Origin: Pseudorasbora parva
Taxonomy: Eukaryota; Chordata; Actinopteri; Cypriniformes; Gobionidae
NCBI RefSeq assembly: GCF_024679245.1
Contig: NC_090186.1
Coordinates: forward strand, 34,608,946-34,672,945
Reading direction: 5' to 3'
DNA length: 64,000 bases
The notes beneath the pieces were generated by a model. That model was not told where the DNA came from. It saw nothing but the letters and a program-made list of their open reading frames with translations, and ran no database searches. This document shows, piece by piece, positions 11,001 to 24,781 of the stretch. Position 1 is the stretch's first letter; each line of letters starts with the position of its first letter. A program made the translations under genes and the position numbers.

Positions 11001-12500
11001 CAGTTCAAATAATTTACTAAGTTTAATATGTTTTGAGGTCTCAACATAGCAATGTGCAAAGCAGCATGTGAAAATGACTCTTTATTAATCAAGAATCTGC
11101 CCCTAATCATATTTTGTGTGGAAAGGATTAGCTACAAGCTGCAGCGGATTGTATGTGTAGGTTTTTGGAGTTTTGCAAAAATGTAGGTAGAGATATTTTT
11201 CCAATGCGCCCATGTTGCAACTTACCCTCCACAACAATTAAAATGATTGCAGAGAGAATACTTCCTCTAAACAGCCTCTAATTTTACATCAGAGGGATTG
11301 ATGATTGCACATGGATTAATGTGGACAGTGATAGGCTTATGTTCACTTCAGTACTTCAATAATAACTTTATAAAACAATAGAAGTCTAAAGCCACATGGT
11401 AATGTCTATTGAGTGCTTTCATCTGCCGCAGTAATTTAATTCATTCATTGTATATCGTGTAATTAATATGATTGCATTTTTTGATCAATTGACCACCCTA
11501 AAATAAATGTGTATGGTTTGGTTTCTGGAGCTCAGCAGAAAATTAATGTGTGATCTCTTTTCGGTAGTCTCAGCAAAAACAGTTTTTAACATGATAGTAC
11601 TGGGGGAAACAGCTGGCAGCCCATCCCCCACATGCTGAGGGAGAGTGGGAGAGAAAGAGAGCGACCACATGCTGTTATACAAGCCTTTTTCTCTAACGTT
11701 GCTCTCGCATGCCAGTCGCATGGAGAACATTTGCCTGCCCTTCATGATCCAGTTTATATTCTTGTTCGCGCAAATCCCAAGGACGCTCATTTACATAGAG
11801 TTCTTAGTTACACAAATGAATGTAATGAAATAAGTCCATTATTCATAGTCTTTTATAAATCGAACTACATTTTTCATGAAAATGTGAGTGTGTGTGAGAG
11901 TACGTTGATGTGAGAGTGAAATGTGAGTGGGTGTTCACAGTTGTTTCAGTGGCATCGCTAGGGTGTTGCCATGCAGTGGCTATGTTTTGAGTGATTGCGC
12001 TGATGTTGCACGCCACCTGAGGCAAAAGACAGCCTTGGGTTAATGTAAGTCTAGGATTTTCCACAGGTTTTATTGGCCTCTGGAAGAAAACCGTACATCT
12101 GATTGCTAAAAATAACAATGAGCCATACAATTTAAGGTATAATTTGTATCCATACTACAAAGGGTGTGGGTTGATTTACACACCAAAGCTTCAGGCAGAA
12201 AGAGCAGATAAACATTTAAATTCCTCAAGAAAATGTGAGTGGTGTTTGCTGTGCGCCACAGTACTGAAGTCTGCCCCCAGTCAAAAGAACCCATCTCCAT
12301 ATGTCTATAATATTCTGGTGCCAAGATATGGCTGGGCCCCCGTGGGTTCAGAGTCGTTACACTCTGTCTATGGAATTTTTATGCCTGTTTTATCATCCGC
12401 CAGGTGAAAAATGTAAGTCTGATTGCTTAGAACAGTAATAATGTACTTCACAAAAAGCTCTGCAATGTGAGGTATCATCCACATACGTAGAACAAATAGT
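11001..12500. other. Intergenic, no recognised feature
   Basis: No recognisable gene. Two overlapping open frames near 11632-11913 have no recognisable domain and look like chance. GT/GA-rich patches occur at 11880-11935. Confidence 0.4.
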
Positions 12501-12605
12501 GAAGGGATGAGGGCATTGCTAGGCAACTGATAGGGTTTCGGGGTGGTTACTAGGGCATTGCTAAGCATTTGCCAGGCTGATATGGTTGGTTGCTAAGGTG
12601 TTTTA
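12500..12605. repeat. Degenerate minisatellite-like GGCATTGCTAGG repeat
   Basis: Repeated words such as GGCATTGCTAGGCAACTG, GGGCATTGCTAAGCATTTG and GGTTGCTAAGGTG recur at about 20-40 bp spacing. A related fragment lies near 11947-11975. Confidence 0.5.
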
Positions 12606-12641
12606 TGACCCTGTCCCAAATGGCACCCTAAACAATTGCGG

Positions 12642-12833
12642 TCTTGTGTTTACTAGAAGCATGCGCAACTCGGCCATCATTATATTAAGTCCCGCCCACC
12701 GACTCTATACACGATGTGATTGGCCCGACCAGAGTTTGTCGTTTACAGCTCAGAAGTGAATTGAGAGTTGCTAGACGACACTCGCGGCAAATTAGATTTG
12801 CTGCCTCTAGGGTGCGTGTACATTTCTAGGCTA
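12642..12833 (+). mobile_element. 9-bp-TSD family, copy B (5'-truncated)
   Basis: Matches the last about 190 bp of copies A, C and D, from TGTGTTTACTAGAAGC to the terminal TTCTAGGCTA. The left two thirds are absent, so no duplication can be checked. Confidence 0.8.
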
Positions 12834-13995
12834 ACTCCTCTATGGATCCAGTCCAGACCGAACCGCCCGAGCTCAAATGTTGTGGGCGGAACTGAGTTTG
12901 GCTGGCATCCAGGCTAGTGTCCAGCCTGTCAGGTCATCGATTCCACAGGTTACCTAACAAATAAAAAATTAGGAAACCTGCCTAGGTGGCATTTTGTGCC
13001 GGTAAAGAGACGGGACTTAACTTCTGCATCTTCTTAGAAAAACATGGTGGTGTGTAGCATTCACTTTTGACCGGATTATCATCCCGGAGATGATAGAGTT
13101 CAATATTGTAATACTTGTGTAAAACATATTAAATTAATTAACATCAACATGTGATACTTCTTTGCCGTTACTTTTACATGAATCAATTTCAAAGTTGATG
13201 AATACAATGTACATTAACACAAATGCATATTCTTACACTTTTTAAAACAGTTTTGAATATTGTGTAATTGAATGATTCGTTTTAATGTGAAGATTCATCA
13301 GGCTCAAATTGTGAATCATTTTCACACATGAATTGGCACATGGTCCAGACCATGAATTTATTGAAAGTCTTTGGTATGTGCTAGAGTACACTTTACAGAG
13401 TGTTGGACTCTTGCTCAGATCTATTGATATTGGGAAACAGGCCCAGAAACTATTTTAACTATAAATGCAAATTTTTACTGTAATTTTAAATAAATCAGTC
13501 TAGTCTCGTTGGAAATACATGCATTTAAATTTTTGTAAAACAACTTTGATCTCTATTCACACAATTATGAGTACATGTGATGCAAGGGTCAATGTATAAA
13601 CAACCCTCACCCGACCAACGTTTTTAACTAACCCGGAAGCAACTTCGGACAATAAAAGAAAAGAAAGTATTGTACCCGACCCGCTTCCTGACCTGCATTT
13701 TTTTAAAGTAGTAAATGCTCCCTGGCATAATATAATCCAGTCTGTGGAGGAGAGTTTTCAACTGAAAAAATGTTTCAGGCCCTGATATGGTGCGCGTACA
13801 TATTATACGCACTTTATGACGTATTATACACACAAACCACCCACCCCACCACCATACAATACTTTGCAGATAAATATCATGTATCAGGCAATCGCAAATC
13901 TGGTATTGATACCAATAACAGAAACTAACAATTAGTTTTGACCATCTGGCACACATCAAGTCACACTCGTTAATATCCGCCCACACTAAATGTTA
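12834..13995. other. Intergenic, no recognised feature
   Basis: No gene recognised. The 120-codon open frame at 13624-13986 on the minus strand has no domain I know and sits in repeat-like DNA (CCCGACCCG words near 13675). Confidence 0.4.
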
Positions 13996-13996
13996 A

Positions 13997-14732
13997 AGGG
14001 TTACTTCAGCGATTAGAATATGGCTTTGTATCAGTAGAAATCCTGGAGTATATTCAAATGATTGTGCTCCACCCAACCACCCCCCTCATATCCACCTGAG
14101 ACAAGAGATTTATGCATTTAATTTCTGGAAAAATTCCTCAAATGATGCAAATATCATCAATTTAGGCAAGAGGCTTGAGACTACAGCCAGCAGAGGGAGC
14201 CATTTCCGCACGTTTTCAACTCGTACATGGGGGATGGGAGATCACACCTCAGCTCGCAGCTGCAGCCTCAGGCATTCATGGAAACGGTGTGGCCGGCGGA
14301 GCAAAGTAAGTGTTTCAACTTATCAAATTAATTGAAAGTACCAGACTGAACACGCGCTGTGAATCTATGCTGCGAGTATAGTCGCGTTTACCTCAGCTCT
14401 CATCACGAGAGCTCATTCAGCTCATCACGAATGTATGTAATTTGACTCCTGCAGCGTTTGGGCTGTGTAACACTCCCTCAGTGGCTAAATCACATATTGA
14501 ACAGACACTTGTAGTACATTGTTGTTTCTATTCTCTAACTGAACTGATTTTATGAAGATAACCGTCGCAGTGATGAGACGGGCCGAGCACATAATAAATT
14601 TGGGAGTCGGCTCGATTTTCACCAGCGTATGGCTGTCCCCTATTGCCAAATCATGCACAATCATGTCACATAGGTTAGATCTATGAGTATTATTATGCTA
14701 TAGCTCAGTGGCTGCAACCATACAGCGTGCAT

Positions 14733-14826
<94 letters not shown>

Positions 14827-15280
14827 TCTCCAGTAAGGGACAGGCCAGGATTAGACAGAACAACGATTAGAGGAGATGAATTGAGTTGTTGTGCGAGGAG
14901 AAACAGTGGAAAACAGAGCAGGTGAGAGACCAGTTAGCTCATGATATAACGTATACAAGGTTATATATTCATCGTGATTTTTTTTTAACCTGCAATATGC
15001 TCTTTAAATTATTTTTACAATACCGGCAAAGATCATTTACTCTCATCTTCTTCTACTTCTTCCAGCGTGCGTGCAGTTGAGTTCTTTTGACAACTATACA
15101 TTGCTCAACATATGTCACTTACTCCATTGCTCTGATTGTTTTCGGTCTATCCAACTGAGTGCAGAGGTATTTTCTTCCCTGGATCGGTTGAAACGCGCCA
15201 TAATCTCAGCCCAACGGAGCAGTATCAGACAAGAATCTGACTAGAATCTGAGTATGATGACGTCAGGGAAAAGTTAACAT
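13997..15280 (+). mobile_element. TTAA-flanked element, left end (AGGGTTACTTCAGCG family)
   Basis: TTAA at 13993-13996 is followed by AGGGTTACTTCAGCG, which I associate with a common cyprinid repeat. The right inverted end was not found and the extent is a guess. A CA microsatellite lies inside. No coding sequence recognised. Confidence 0.4.
14736..14824. repeat. (CA)n microsatellite
   Basis: About 44 CA units. Confidence 0.97.
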
Positions 15281-16402
15281 TTAATAAATACACGGTTCCT
15301 TGCACAATACTACATATAGCCTCAAAACGTTTTTACCATAGCACATGAATTATAAACTAATACATCTTAATATCTGAATCTCAAAACCAGCTCCATGTAT
15401 GTATGGCTTTTCTGACTTCGTACAGCACTGCATTTGTGATGCAGAGCACTGTGTACTCGAGTCCCGTGAAACACAAGTCACAATAAAAGAGCTAAAAGAT
15501 TTGTGAAAGCAAACTGAAATTGCATGACTGCTTCAGAAAATGCATTTCATCTCATTTTTGCTTTTGTTAACACTGTCTGTTAGGTTAATGGTCACATAGA
15601 CCTTATGTGCCAGAGAAACAAGCGCTTTGAACATCCGTTTTTTTAGTGGTATCGCTGTCTATTTCTATGGGATCGCTATCAAAGAGTGCTACTGAAGTGG
15701 ATTTACTTATTGTAAAGTTAATGACCGTTATCATGACCATTGTAATGTTTGAAGCGGATGTCATACCAAATGTCAGTAGACCAGGAAGATCATACAACGA
15801 TTGGTTCATTCATAAATCCGTAAGATCTTACCTTCATGCTGTGGAAATACAAACCGTACACAGAACTTAACGAGCATAGCACTGAAAAGGGCCAGGGCTA
15901 CATAAGATGTATACATATCTATGTTTATGGTTGCATTCAAGGTAGGTGGTTTATTTTCAAAAGCATGAAACTTTTAGCACCACTCACCGTACATTTTATT
16001 TTAGAACTGCCATGATTTAAGTTCATCTGAACATTTCACTTTGAAAGTGTCATGAAACGTGCAAGAAGTAACGCAACACAATTTTGTTGAAATGTCACCC
16101 CAGGCACGCATTCTCAATGAGACTGGGTTGTAAAAAATGCTGCTGATGCAATTTCATCATTCAGATTTGAGTACATTCAGCAATGCTAAGAAAGATCAGA
16201 GCAGACATGAAATAAGCATTCTCAGTCATGCATTTTTTTAAATATTTGCATGTGAGATTGCATATGGTCTTCTGGCCTGGGTAGTAATTCCATCACACCT
16301 CTTAGCAGATAACTTTACAACACTGTGTTCAGTGTGGAAAATGCGCAGGCATGGTGGTGAAATACTCTTTAGCAGTGAACCTTCAGAGGATTTTTTTACA
16401 TA
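15281..16402. other. Intergenic, no recognised feature
   Basis: No known protein, RNA gene or transposon end seen. The overlapping frames near 15603-15870 on both strands are unrecognised. Confidence 0.4.
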
Positions 16403-16811
16403 TAGGGCTGTGCGATATTGAAGAAAAATGTAATATGCAATATCTTGTTAAATAATGTGATATGATATTGCAAGTAGTGTGTAAAATCTAAATTTTTATT
16501 ATATTTAAAAAATATTTATAAACTTAAAATTAAAGTATATGTGTTTCACATTCTTTCTGGGAAAAGAAAGCATCGCTACAACTTCTGAAAGTGACCAGCT
16601 GTGTTTTAGCAAACATTTTTGTCACAAATTGTTCATGTTTCAGTGTGTGTTTGTGTGTTTCGCGAAACTGCAAGTTGTTTTTCACAAATTATTGCGTTTA
16701 ATAACTATTTTTAACAGATATTGATACAGATATTGCGTTCCGTTGCGATATGCATATCGCGATATGTACATTTGCGATATTTCGATAATTTCAATATATT
16801 GCACAGCCCTA
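16403..16811. mobile_element. hAT-like MITE (TAGGGCTGTGCGATATT)
   Basis: A 409-bp unit with the left terminus TAGGGCTGTGCGATATT and the right terminus AATATATTGCACAGCCCTA, giving inverted ends of about 17 bp. The interior is rich in CGATAT words. No 8-bp duplication is clear. No coding capacity. Confidence 0.75.
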
Positions 16812-18273
16812 CATGCGAATATAATGATAATGTATAAAGTGTAAAAAGTTTTGATAGTTGAATTTTATCACGAAGCGGTTAGTGTAAGCAATTTAAATTT
16901 ACAGTCAGGATTATTATTTTTTTAAGGCGATAATGTTTATTGTTCTACTATAATATTTAAAACGCAAGAAGATCCTGACATTGTTAGCCTTCATTTAAGC
17001 CTAGTTCACACTGTCAGATTTTTAACCCGATTTTGAGTCGCCGACAGGTTTTGCGAAATCGCCGACAAATGCCCGAAATCATAGGGCAAATCGGTGCTCG
17101 TGCACGCGAGTGACAATCACGCAGTGTGAATGATCAAAGACATGATCAGAGAGAATCGCAGACGCCGACGCCCGCGGGATATTTGGCATGCTAAATATCT
17201 GGACCTGTCGGCGATTCAAACTCCTGGTGTGTGAAATCAGTTCTGACTGAAAATCCCATCGGCGATGACCTACAGCCAATGAGAGAGTGAGATTCAGGGC
17301 AGCGGGAGGTTCAGGGAGGAGTTATAGAGCAGAATATCAGTATTTTAATAAATTTATTTACAATTCTATCAAACAGAAACAAAGCCCAAACATTTGCACA
17401 TCCAGCCGCAGCAGCAGCACATTACAAAATTATTTATTTGCCACAAACTCTCTTTGCAGAACACAATCCTGGCTCCCTCTGTCTCTCCAACAATTTCCTT
17501 CGCCATAATCTATTTTTCTTTTTCTCCACACATCAGTGCACATACAATTTAAGGCAAACTTTGTGCAGTTTATCATTTTATAATAACAATTCCAAGTCTC
17601 GTGCGAGAACTCCGGTCTGACGCACGTGTGATCTTGCGTTGTTTACTTGTCACATCGCACGTGTAGTTGGGAAACATAGTTTTGCACGCCTGTGAGAGAG
17701 AGTTGTCGGCGATTCTTCTTCTTGTTCAGTCATGCAGTGTGAACCCCTCTGTCGTCGATCCATCAGTCAGTTTGAACACAGCAGTGACTGAATGATACCC
17801 ATAGATATCCATAATAAGGACTAGATATCTTAAGTCGGAGTCACCATCGGCATCACCAGCGGCCATCCTGTCACAGGCAGGCTTTCTGTTGGGCTCTCTG
17901 GAACCTGATGTAAGATGAGTGGTCTGTCCGAACATAAATACTCTTATCTCGCTGAAATCTTGACGGATTTACAAATGGTTTGGTTTCTTACAAACGTTAT
18001 TAACATGGCTACAAATCAGGATGCTTTAACACGTTGAAATTGCAGCTTTTCGTTTCGATAAACGACTTAATCGTGCAGCTTGTGTATTACGGCTAACTTA
18101 AGTGCACGTTATCAAGGGGGCTGAGACCACAATCGAGCTGTTCAAAGCTGTTCAGTTTTATTGACACCAATAACGATTTTATGACAACCAATCTTTTGTT
18201 TAGTTAAACTAAACTTAGTTTGCTTTTTCTTTTGTTTGTTTACAAATTATTTTATTATATTCTTATTAAAAAA

Positions 18274-18462
<189 letters not shown>

Positions 18463-18584
18463 TAATAGAGCTAGCTCTGGGGAAAAAATTCAGAGCTGTA
18501 TATGTGTATAAATATATATAATTTCTCATGTTGCCATTCGGTACACAGTTTTAGTAGCCTATATATTGATTTAACATAAATACC

Positions 18585-18586
<2 letters not shown>

Positions 18587-18650
<64 letters not shown>
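18587..18650. repeat. (GT)n microsatellite
   Basis: About 32 GT units on the plus strand. Confidence 0.97.
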
Positions 18651-18651
<1 letters not shown>

Positions 18652-19075
18652 CATTGCACCCATCTGTTCTGTTCAATGTTACTTTCATATTAAAGTCCAT
18701 GGTTATAATTATTCATAAGTATGTAGTGTCATAACTACATCTCTGACATTTATGACAAACGAAAAAGTTTGAAAATCGGTTGAAAATCGAGCAAGTTATG
18801 GTTATTTAAAAGTACATGCACCATTAAAACACACTGTTACGAGTGAGTGAGCTGCCTGTGACAAGATGGCCGCAAGTTGCGGACGGCGACCTCCATTGGC
18901 CAATAGCGCGCACGAGACATCTAGCCTTTATTATGGATATCTATGATGATACCTCAGATAGTCATGCAGTGTGAAAAGAGCAGTGACCCGACGAGTTTGA
19001 ATATCACATAAAAGATTAAATGTTCATCTTTTTAATTATGTATGTCAAAGAGACTTGCTAGGATTGCGTCTTTAA

Positions 19076-19698
19076 AGGTCCCGTTCTTCGCGTGTTTTTG
19101 AAGCTTTGATTATGTTTACAGTGTGCAATATAACATGAGTTCATGTTTCGCGTGTAAAAAAACACACAGTATTTGTGTAGAAACAGTATTTTTCACACAA
19201 TTTACTTATCTGTACAGCACTGTTTCCTTTGTCCTAAAAACGGCCTGGTGATTTCCTTGTTCTATGAAGTCCCTCCTTCAGAAGCACGTAACGAGTTCTG
19301 ATTGGGCCAGCGCTTCCTGTGTTGTGATTGGACAGCAGCTTAGCGCACTTTGCCCGGAAAGGTCCCGCCTCTTACCATAACGGGGAGATGCAAGCGCTGA
19401 ATGCGCGCTCTTCTCCTCGTGGGAGAGCAACAAGACCACGCCCCCTAATTTGCATGTTCTTGTGGGCGGAGGGTTAGTCAACAAATGGTTCTAGTGACGT
19501 CATTACATCCCTGCACTTCCTGCTGTAGTCCAAACCGGCCGTTCGCTGTAGGCTTTGAAAGGGAACTTCTGTTAAATAAAATATCTCGCTTGGCATGGAA
19601 CTTTGAGCTTTATAATTATTAAAGTATTATTTATGCTCTAACAGCAACATTACACACTAACCAAAGTTTGAAAGATGGAATTGCGAAGAATGGGACCT
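19076..19698 (-). mobile_element. TTAA element, AGGTCCCG family, copy 1
   Basis: A 623-bp unit with TTAA on both sides (19072-19075 and 19699-19702). The left end is AGGTCCCGTTCTTCGCG and the right end is its near-exact reverse complement. The partner at 41581-42183 lies in the opposite orientation. It contains a 68-codon minus-strand open frame (19278-19484) that is also open in the partner. The TTAA target and AGG termini fit Kolobok better than piggyBac (CCY termini); the superfamily is an inference. Confidence 0.85.
19278..19484 (-). other. 68-codon open frame inside TTAA element copy 1
   Basis: The frame runs from MLTNPPPTRT to AQSELVTCF. It matches the frame at 41796-42002 at about 58 of 68 residues. 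No domain is recognised. The changes are mostly amino-acid-altering, which argues against selection on a protein. Recorded because it stayed open in both copies. Confidence 0.35.
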
Positions 19699-19702
19699 TT
19701 AA

Positions 19703-21340
19703 CATAATGGCGTTGCTATGTGTAGAGTTTACTGAGCAAACTGCAAGATAATTGTAAAAATAATCTGATCATTCACACTGCAGTAATACACTCATCATCC
19801 TGATATTTAAACCTCTCATAATATACTTCCTAAAACACACAGCTATCTCTTTTAACTTAGTACTTATCGAAATGCCATCCGCCTTCACATAATAGGATGG
19901 GCTGTGAGAGCATTCACAGTATGTCTTCTCAGAGGAGAAGAGACAGAAATTGTACACAAGCCCGGTGATAATGATATACGCAGCATGCAGGATTAATTGC
20001 ACCTCAGCTTCATTGAAACCCTTCCATAACACGGTAACCGTCCTCGCTAAGAAGAGAGGAGGCCCAGGCAAGGGTGCACTGAAACCAATTATAACATTCA
20101 TTTTGCGCTTCAGTTATTTAAAAAGTCATGCATTAATTACGCAATGGAAAAATATGGCTCATTATTTCCACTTTGTAGTGATGACTTCTCTCTTCATGCT
20201 ACAAGGGATTAAGGTTCCTCCAGCCTGTTGAGAAGTCATCAATGCAGAGTAACCAAAACATAGATATGTTTGTTAATTAATAAACATATTTTTATTTATT
20301 TATTTATTTACATTGTTTATACTCAAGAAATGTCTAACTGCTGCCTGGTCATTCACACCTAAGATTAGATCAAATGAATCCATTATTTTAAATTCCATTA
20401 TTATACAAGAGAAAGAGTTTGGTGTGGTGTGTGGTGTTATGAACTGGAGTCTTTCTTTGTTCCTGTCAGACAAACTTTATAAACAGGTACTTGTTCTGAC
20501 TTTGGATGTTGTGTAACCTCTGTGGGATATGGTTACATATGCACATTGCCAAATGTTGTATTCTCAGCTGTATGATATAAATAACCTCTTGACCCTTAAT
20601 TACAGGGCTTAACTCCAACTTTGAGGCAACATAGCTCAAACCCCCACATAGTTGCTGATATTTTTTAGACAAAGCAACTTGGCAAGAGTGTAGGCTATTT
20701 TTCAGCAAATGCGACGAGGACAGGAAATTAAAGGAAAGTAAAGGAAAAAATTATCTTTGGTGTACAATTAACTATTATTGTTGATTATATAGAGTAGGGA
20801 AGTAGCTTTCAATCCGTCCGTCTGTCCATCCATTCATCAGTACATCCATACATACATACAAATTATTTTGATAGTTTAAAAAGAAACTATCAATTTCAGT
20901 AATTTCAGTAATTCGTAACATTTTAGAACTAGTTTGTCTGGTTTCTCAGTTTTGTGACAGAGCCCTGACACTACTGTTGTCATTGTGAGCATGCGGTTTT
21001 CGAGTTTGTTCATGCCATACACTCTTTCGTCTGCTTGATACGTTTTGCCTTGACTTAACTAAAAAAAAAACTTAAAAAAAACATTTGACCAGATTGCTTA
21101 TCATTGCTTTAATTGTCATGTGGTTGAATGTGTTCGAACAGCCATAAAAAAAGGCGCCTTCTAGCATTATGGAAAGCGCACTGACCAGACAGGATTTAAA
21201 CCTTGTCAACTGGAGACCAAAGTTTGGAGGCAAAGCGTACCATGCACAATGTTATCTCACCATTCCTGATTGCTAACATGCACTCATTGATCAGTGTGGT
21301 CAAAAGTAAATTGTGCAAGCTTATTTTGTCCATTAATCAA
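19703..21340. other. Intergenic; part may be conserved non-coding
   Basis: No gene or transposon terminus recognised. The segment at about 19900-20240 has balanced composition and several ATTA/TAAT words, as in vertebrate conserved non-coding elements; this is a guess from appearance. Short T/TTTA repeats occur near 20290 and GTCCATCCATTC words near 20820-20860. Confidence 0.35.
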
Positions 21341-22700
21341 AAGATACGTGAATTTAAGGTGATGTAGTTACACGTTACTACATGCACTTACTATAGTAAT
21401 AACAGTAAATTAATAACTAACCCTCACCTAGGGCTGGGCGATATGGCCCAAAAAATGATCACGATATAATTTTCCATATCAGTCGATATCGATAAATATC
21501 ATCATAAATGTAAAATCTTTATTTCTTTCAAATTTAAAGGCATATTTTTGCTCCTGAGTGAAAGATGTCGACAACAGACAGTTAACTGTGGTTTTAAACT
21601 ATCCTTTATTGTCAAAACATGACAAACACTTCCCAAACAGGTGAACATTTTTTTTAAACTGAGGTAGATTTATTTATTAAAATATTAATTGTGGTAAGCA
21701 TTTTTTTTTTACTCTACACTTTATATCAATAATATCATTAATTAATTAATTGTGTAAGTAGTAAAACACAAAAAATGCAAACGGGCAACAAAAAAAAGTG
21801 TTTTAAGTTACGAAACATTTTGAGTCCTCCCTCTCTTGCCTCGCTGTCCGTGCGTCGTGCATCGCTGTCTCTCTCACACACACACACCATAGACCGTAAC
21901 ACACACACACACCCATCTCACCGACTAACACACACCTCACCGACAGTGAGCTGGTCGTGAGAGGAGGGAGAGAGCAAAGTTAACTTTTTGTGGATCTTCA
22001 GTAAGGGCTGTCTAGTCTATTTTATTCCTTTTAAACATTGGATGAAATTATTTCTCTGTTGATACATGCGATGCAGAGTCATAAGTACATCACCAAAGAC
22101 AAACAACTATGATAGCGATGTACAAGTCCGATGTTTTAGTGATTATAGTTTGGTAACGTTAGCTTGCAAGTCACCCACTACAACTAACAAGGTGATAAGC
22201 CTGCTGTGCGTAAATGTAGTTTATAGATTTACAGCTGTGTTGAGCTCATTGTTATATGGTGAACTTATCAAAAGCAGCCCACGCACGTCGCTCTCTTTTA
22301 TGTTGGATGGGATCACCAAAATATCTCCAAACCACTGAAGTTGAGCGAACTAACTTGTCAACGATATCTGAGTCCTCCGAGCTGGTCGTGAGCGCTGCAT
22401 TTTCTTCACTATTGCTCATTTTTCTCGCTCCACTTCACTCCGATCCTCCAATCCTGTCAGTCACTGAGTGTAAACAAGCACCCAGAAGCCCGGTCTGCAA
22501 TACACATGCGCAGCATTACACATATCGCATAAGCATTATATTGAGAATTTATCGAACTGCTGTTATCATTTTTTGAGGAAAATTATATCGTGATAATTAT
22601 CGTTATTGTTTTTTTCGCCCAGCCCTACCCTAACCGTAACTCTAAAGTACATGTAGTTTATTAATATTACTCAGTAGGCTACTTATCTGAGCCACCCTAA
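21341..22700. repeat. Dispersed repeat related to 32795-32965, interrupted
   Basis: TTTAAGGTGATGTAGTTACA, ATAGTAATAACAG and AACTAACCCTC appear here in the same order as at 32817-32900. The hAT-like insertion 21429-22627 interrupts it; the repeat then continues with CTCTAAAGTACATGTAG. Confidence 0.5.
21429..22627. mobile_element. hAT-like element (TAGGGCTGGGCGATAT)
   Basis: A 1199-bp unit with ends TAGGGCTGGGCGATATGG and TTTTTTCGCCCAGCCCTA. Flanks CCCTCACC (21421-21428) and CCCTAACC (22628-22635) match at 7 of 8 bases. The interior has CA-rich patches near 21875-21940. No transposase domain recognised in its frames (21775-22576). Confidence 0.8.
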
Positions 22701-24497
22701 AATAATGTAACCCTGAAAAACCCATGCATTAACCACCCTCCCCTCGAAATAATCAGGTCAGAAGTTGTTGAAAGTGGACAAAAGAGTCATTTATAAAACA
22801 CCAGGTGTAAACGGGAATCGTACAGACACGCATCTTAATATCAGGTTTAACCATAAAGGTTTATCAAGAAGTCATATTCAAATAAGAAATAAAGAGTTTT
22901 TTTCTCCAAATATACATACACACTTTCTCTTAGGATTGCTTTGCACAGGTAGTGATCAAAAACGCTTATCATTTCCACACATACCCTATCTGCCTACCAT
23001 CAACAAATTGGCTTTGGCAGTTCACAGGTTGATATGTCCGCAAGTGAAACCTTTCAACAAAAGGCTTTAGTATTTATCACTCATGCTGGCTTAGTAGCTT
23101 TTCAGTCGCTGTCTATACCACAGCACGCCGGAGAAAAAAACCCAGGTGTGATCACAAGTCCCTACTGAGTTATCACACCAAGATAGAAAAGCAGGTTAAA
23201 ACTTTAAAATGATCCACCTTGGGGTTTGGTTTGCTCAGAGGAACAAATAATTTGAATAAATAAGAGGTTTTTTAACAGGTACATTATTGGGGTCTATAGG
23301 ACTCCAACGGTAAAGATAATCTTAACAGAAAAGAGGGTTAATCGTAGTCTTTTCATCGTGCATATGTTAACTAATATATTCACTGCGCAACTGTTTTACA
23401 AGACCATTAATTAAGATAGTAGTTCCAGAGGAAATGCCTTGGGAAGTTTCTAAGCTAAACTGCAGAGAAATCTTCTGTTGAAAGATTCATAATGTCCTTT
23501 AGAATGCCTTATAACAAACTGCAAGTGTTTAAGGACCAGAAAGCATATTAAAATGTGCTTTTAAAAGCTAAAGACTATTGAGCAATGAGAATACTGCATA
23601 TGGTTTTTGCGATGATTGATATATAGATTTGTAACATTTTGTTTGGGAAATTGCAGCTTATTTGAGTTTTGTGGGGTCATTTGTAAAACTTCTACAGCAT
23701 GTGTTACGGTAAAAGGGCAATGTGAGTTGTTGCCTCTGTTTGTGAATGTAGCAGTCTGTCATACTATCTGTGTATACTATTGGTTTCTAAATTGTATGCA
23801 TCAACGATACAAACAACAACAAAAAAAACATAAAAATAGAATACTCTTATATTAGTGCTTTAGATCGCCACCGATAAATAAAAGTATTTTCTGTAAAAAC
23901 TGTTAGATTGGAAAACGGCATGATTTTATGTCTGAACTGTTAGATTAATAAACATACATTTCTATTTGTTATATTAATGTGATGTGACCCACAAATCTTC
24001 AGTCAGATATTCATTTTAAGTGAGTACGGTGGTACAAAGCAAGCCGTTATATCTGAAAAGAATGTGAGCTTTTCCTTTTATTCGTCTTGGCAAGGCGGAG
24101 CAAACCTGACTGTCTGCCAAAGCATTTTGTTATTTGCCTGCGCATCACAAATATCTCACCATTCCAACCAGTAAAGGCACGCCTGGACAGGGCTGTTTTG
24201 CCTGCTGCCTTACAAGGTCTTGAGAGACTTGGAGATCTAGAGAAGTGTAGCCGCACCAAGTGGCATGAGGCACGAAGAGCTTGTGCTAATATGTTTGGAA
24301 TTTAGCAAGACTGTTCTCAAGGCCAGGAATCTCAGCAAGAGCTGCTGTCTCTGCATTCTTCCCTTCTTAACACACGCTGATACTTGCAGATGATTGTTGA
24401 TTGCATTAAACACTTTGAGTAAAATATCACATCACTGTTAGATCTGGTGTATCGTTTTGTTTTCCAAAAGCAAAAGTCGAGTGAATGCTTAAGGTGT
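22701..24497. other. Intergenic, no recognised feature
   Basis: No known protein or transposon end. The open frames at 22765-23070 and 24087-24305 (plus) have no recognisable domain. 24087-24305 is moderately GC-rich for the region and might be conserved non-coding sequence. Confidence 0.35.
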
Positions 24498-24505
24498 ATA
24501 TGTAT

Positions 24506-24729
24506 TAGGGCTGCATGATTATGAAAAAAATAATAATTGTCAAATATTCCCTTGAAATTGTAATTGCGATTATTCAATACGATTATCACAATTTACATTG
24601 AATGATGTTTTGAATAGCTTTATACTTGGGGTGTAACAATACACTTGTCTTATGATTCGTTATAAATCACGATACTTAACTTATTGATGGACTTGATATT
24701 TTAAGACAAAAATTAAAAGATTTTTTTTC

Positions 24730-24781
<52 letters not shown>

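Noticed and set aside
13624..13986. 120-codon minus-strand frame as a gene
   Set aside because: No recognisable domain, repeat-like DNA around it, no splice or promoter context.
16403..16811. 8-bp target duplication for the TAGGGCTGTGCG element
   Set aside because: Left TTTTACAT/TTTACATA and right CATGCGAA do not agree; only the inverted ends are supported.
21140..21260. tRNA-derived SINE candidate
   Set aside because: AAAGCGCACTGACC and GGATTTAAACC vaguely recall tRNA boxes, but A and B box spacing and a cloverleaf could not be made out.
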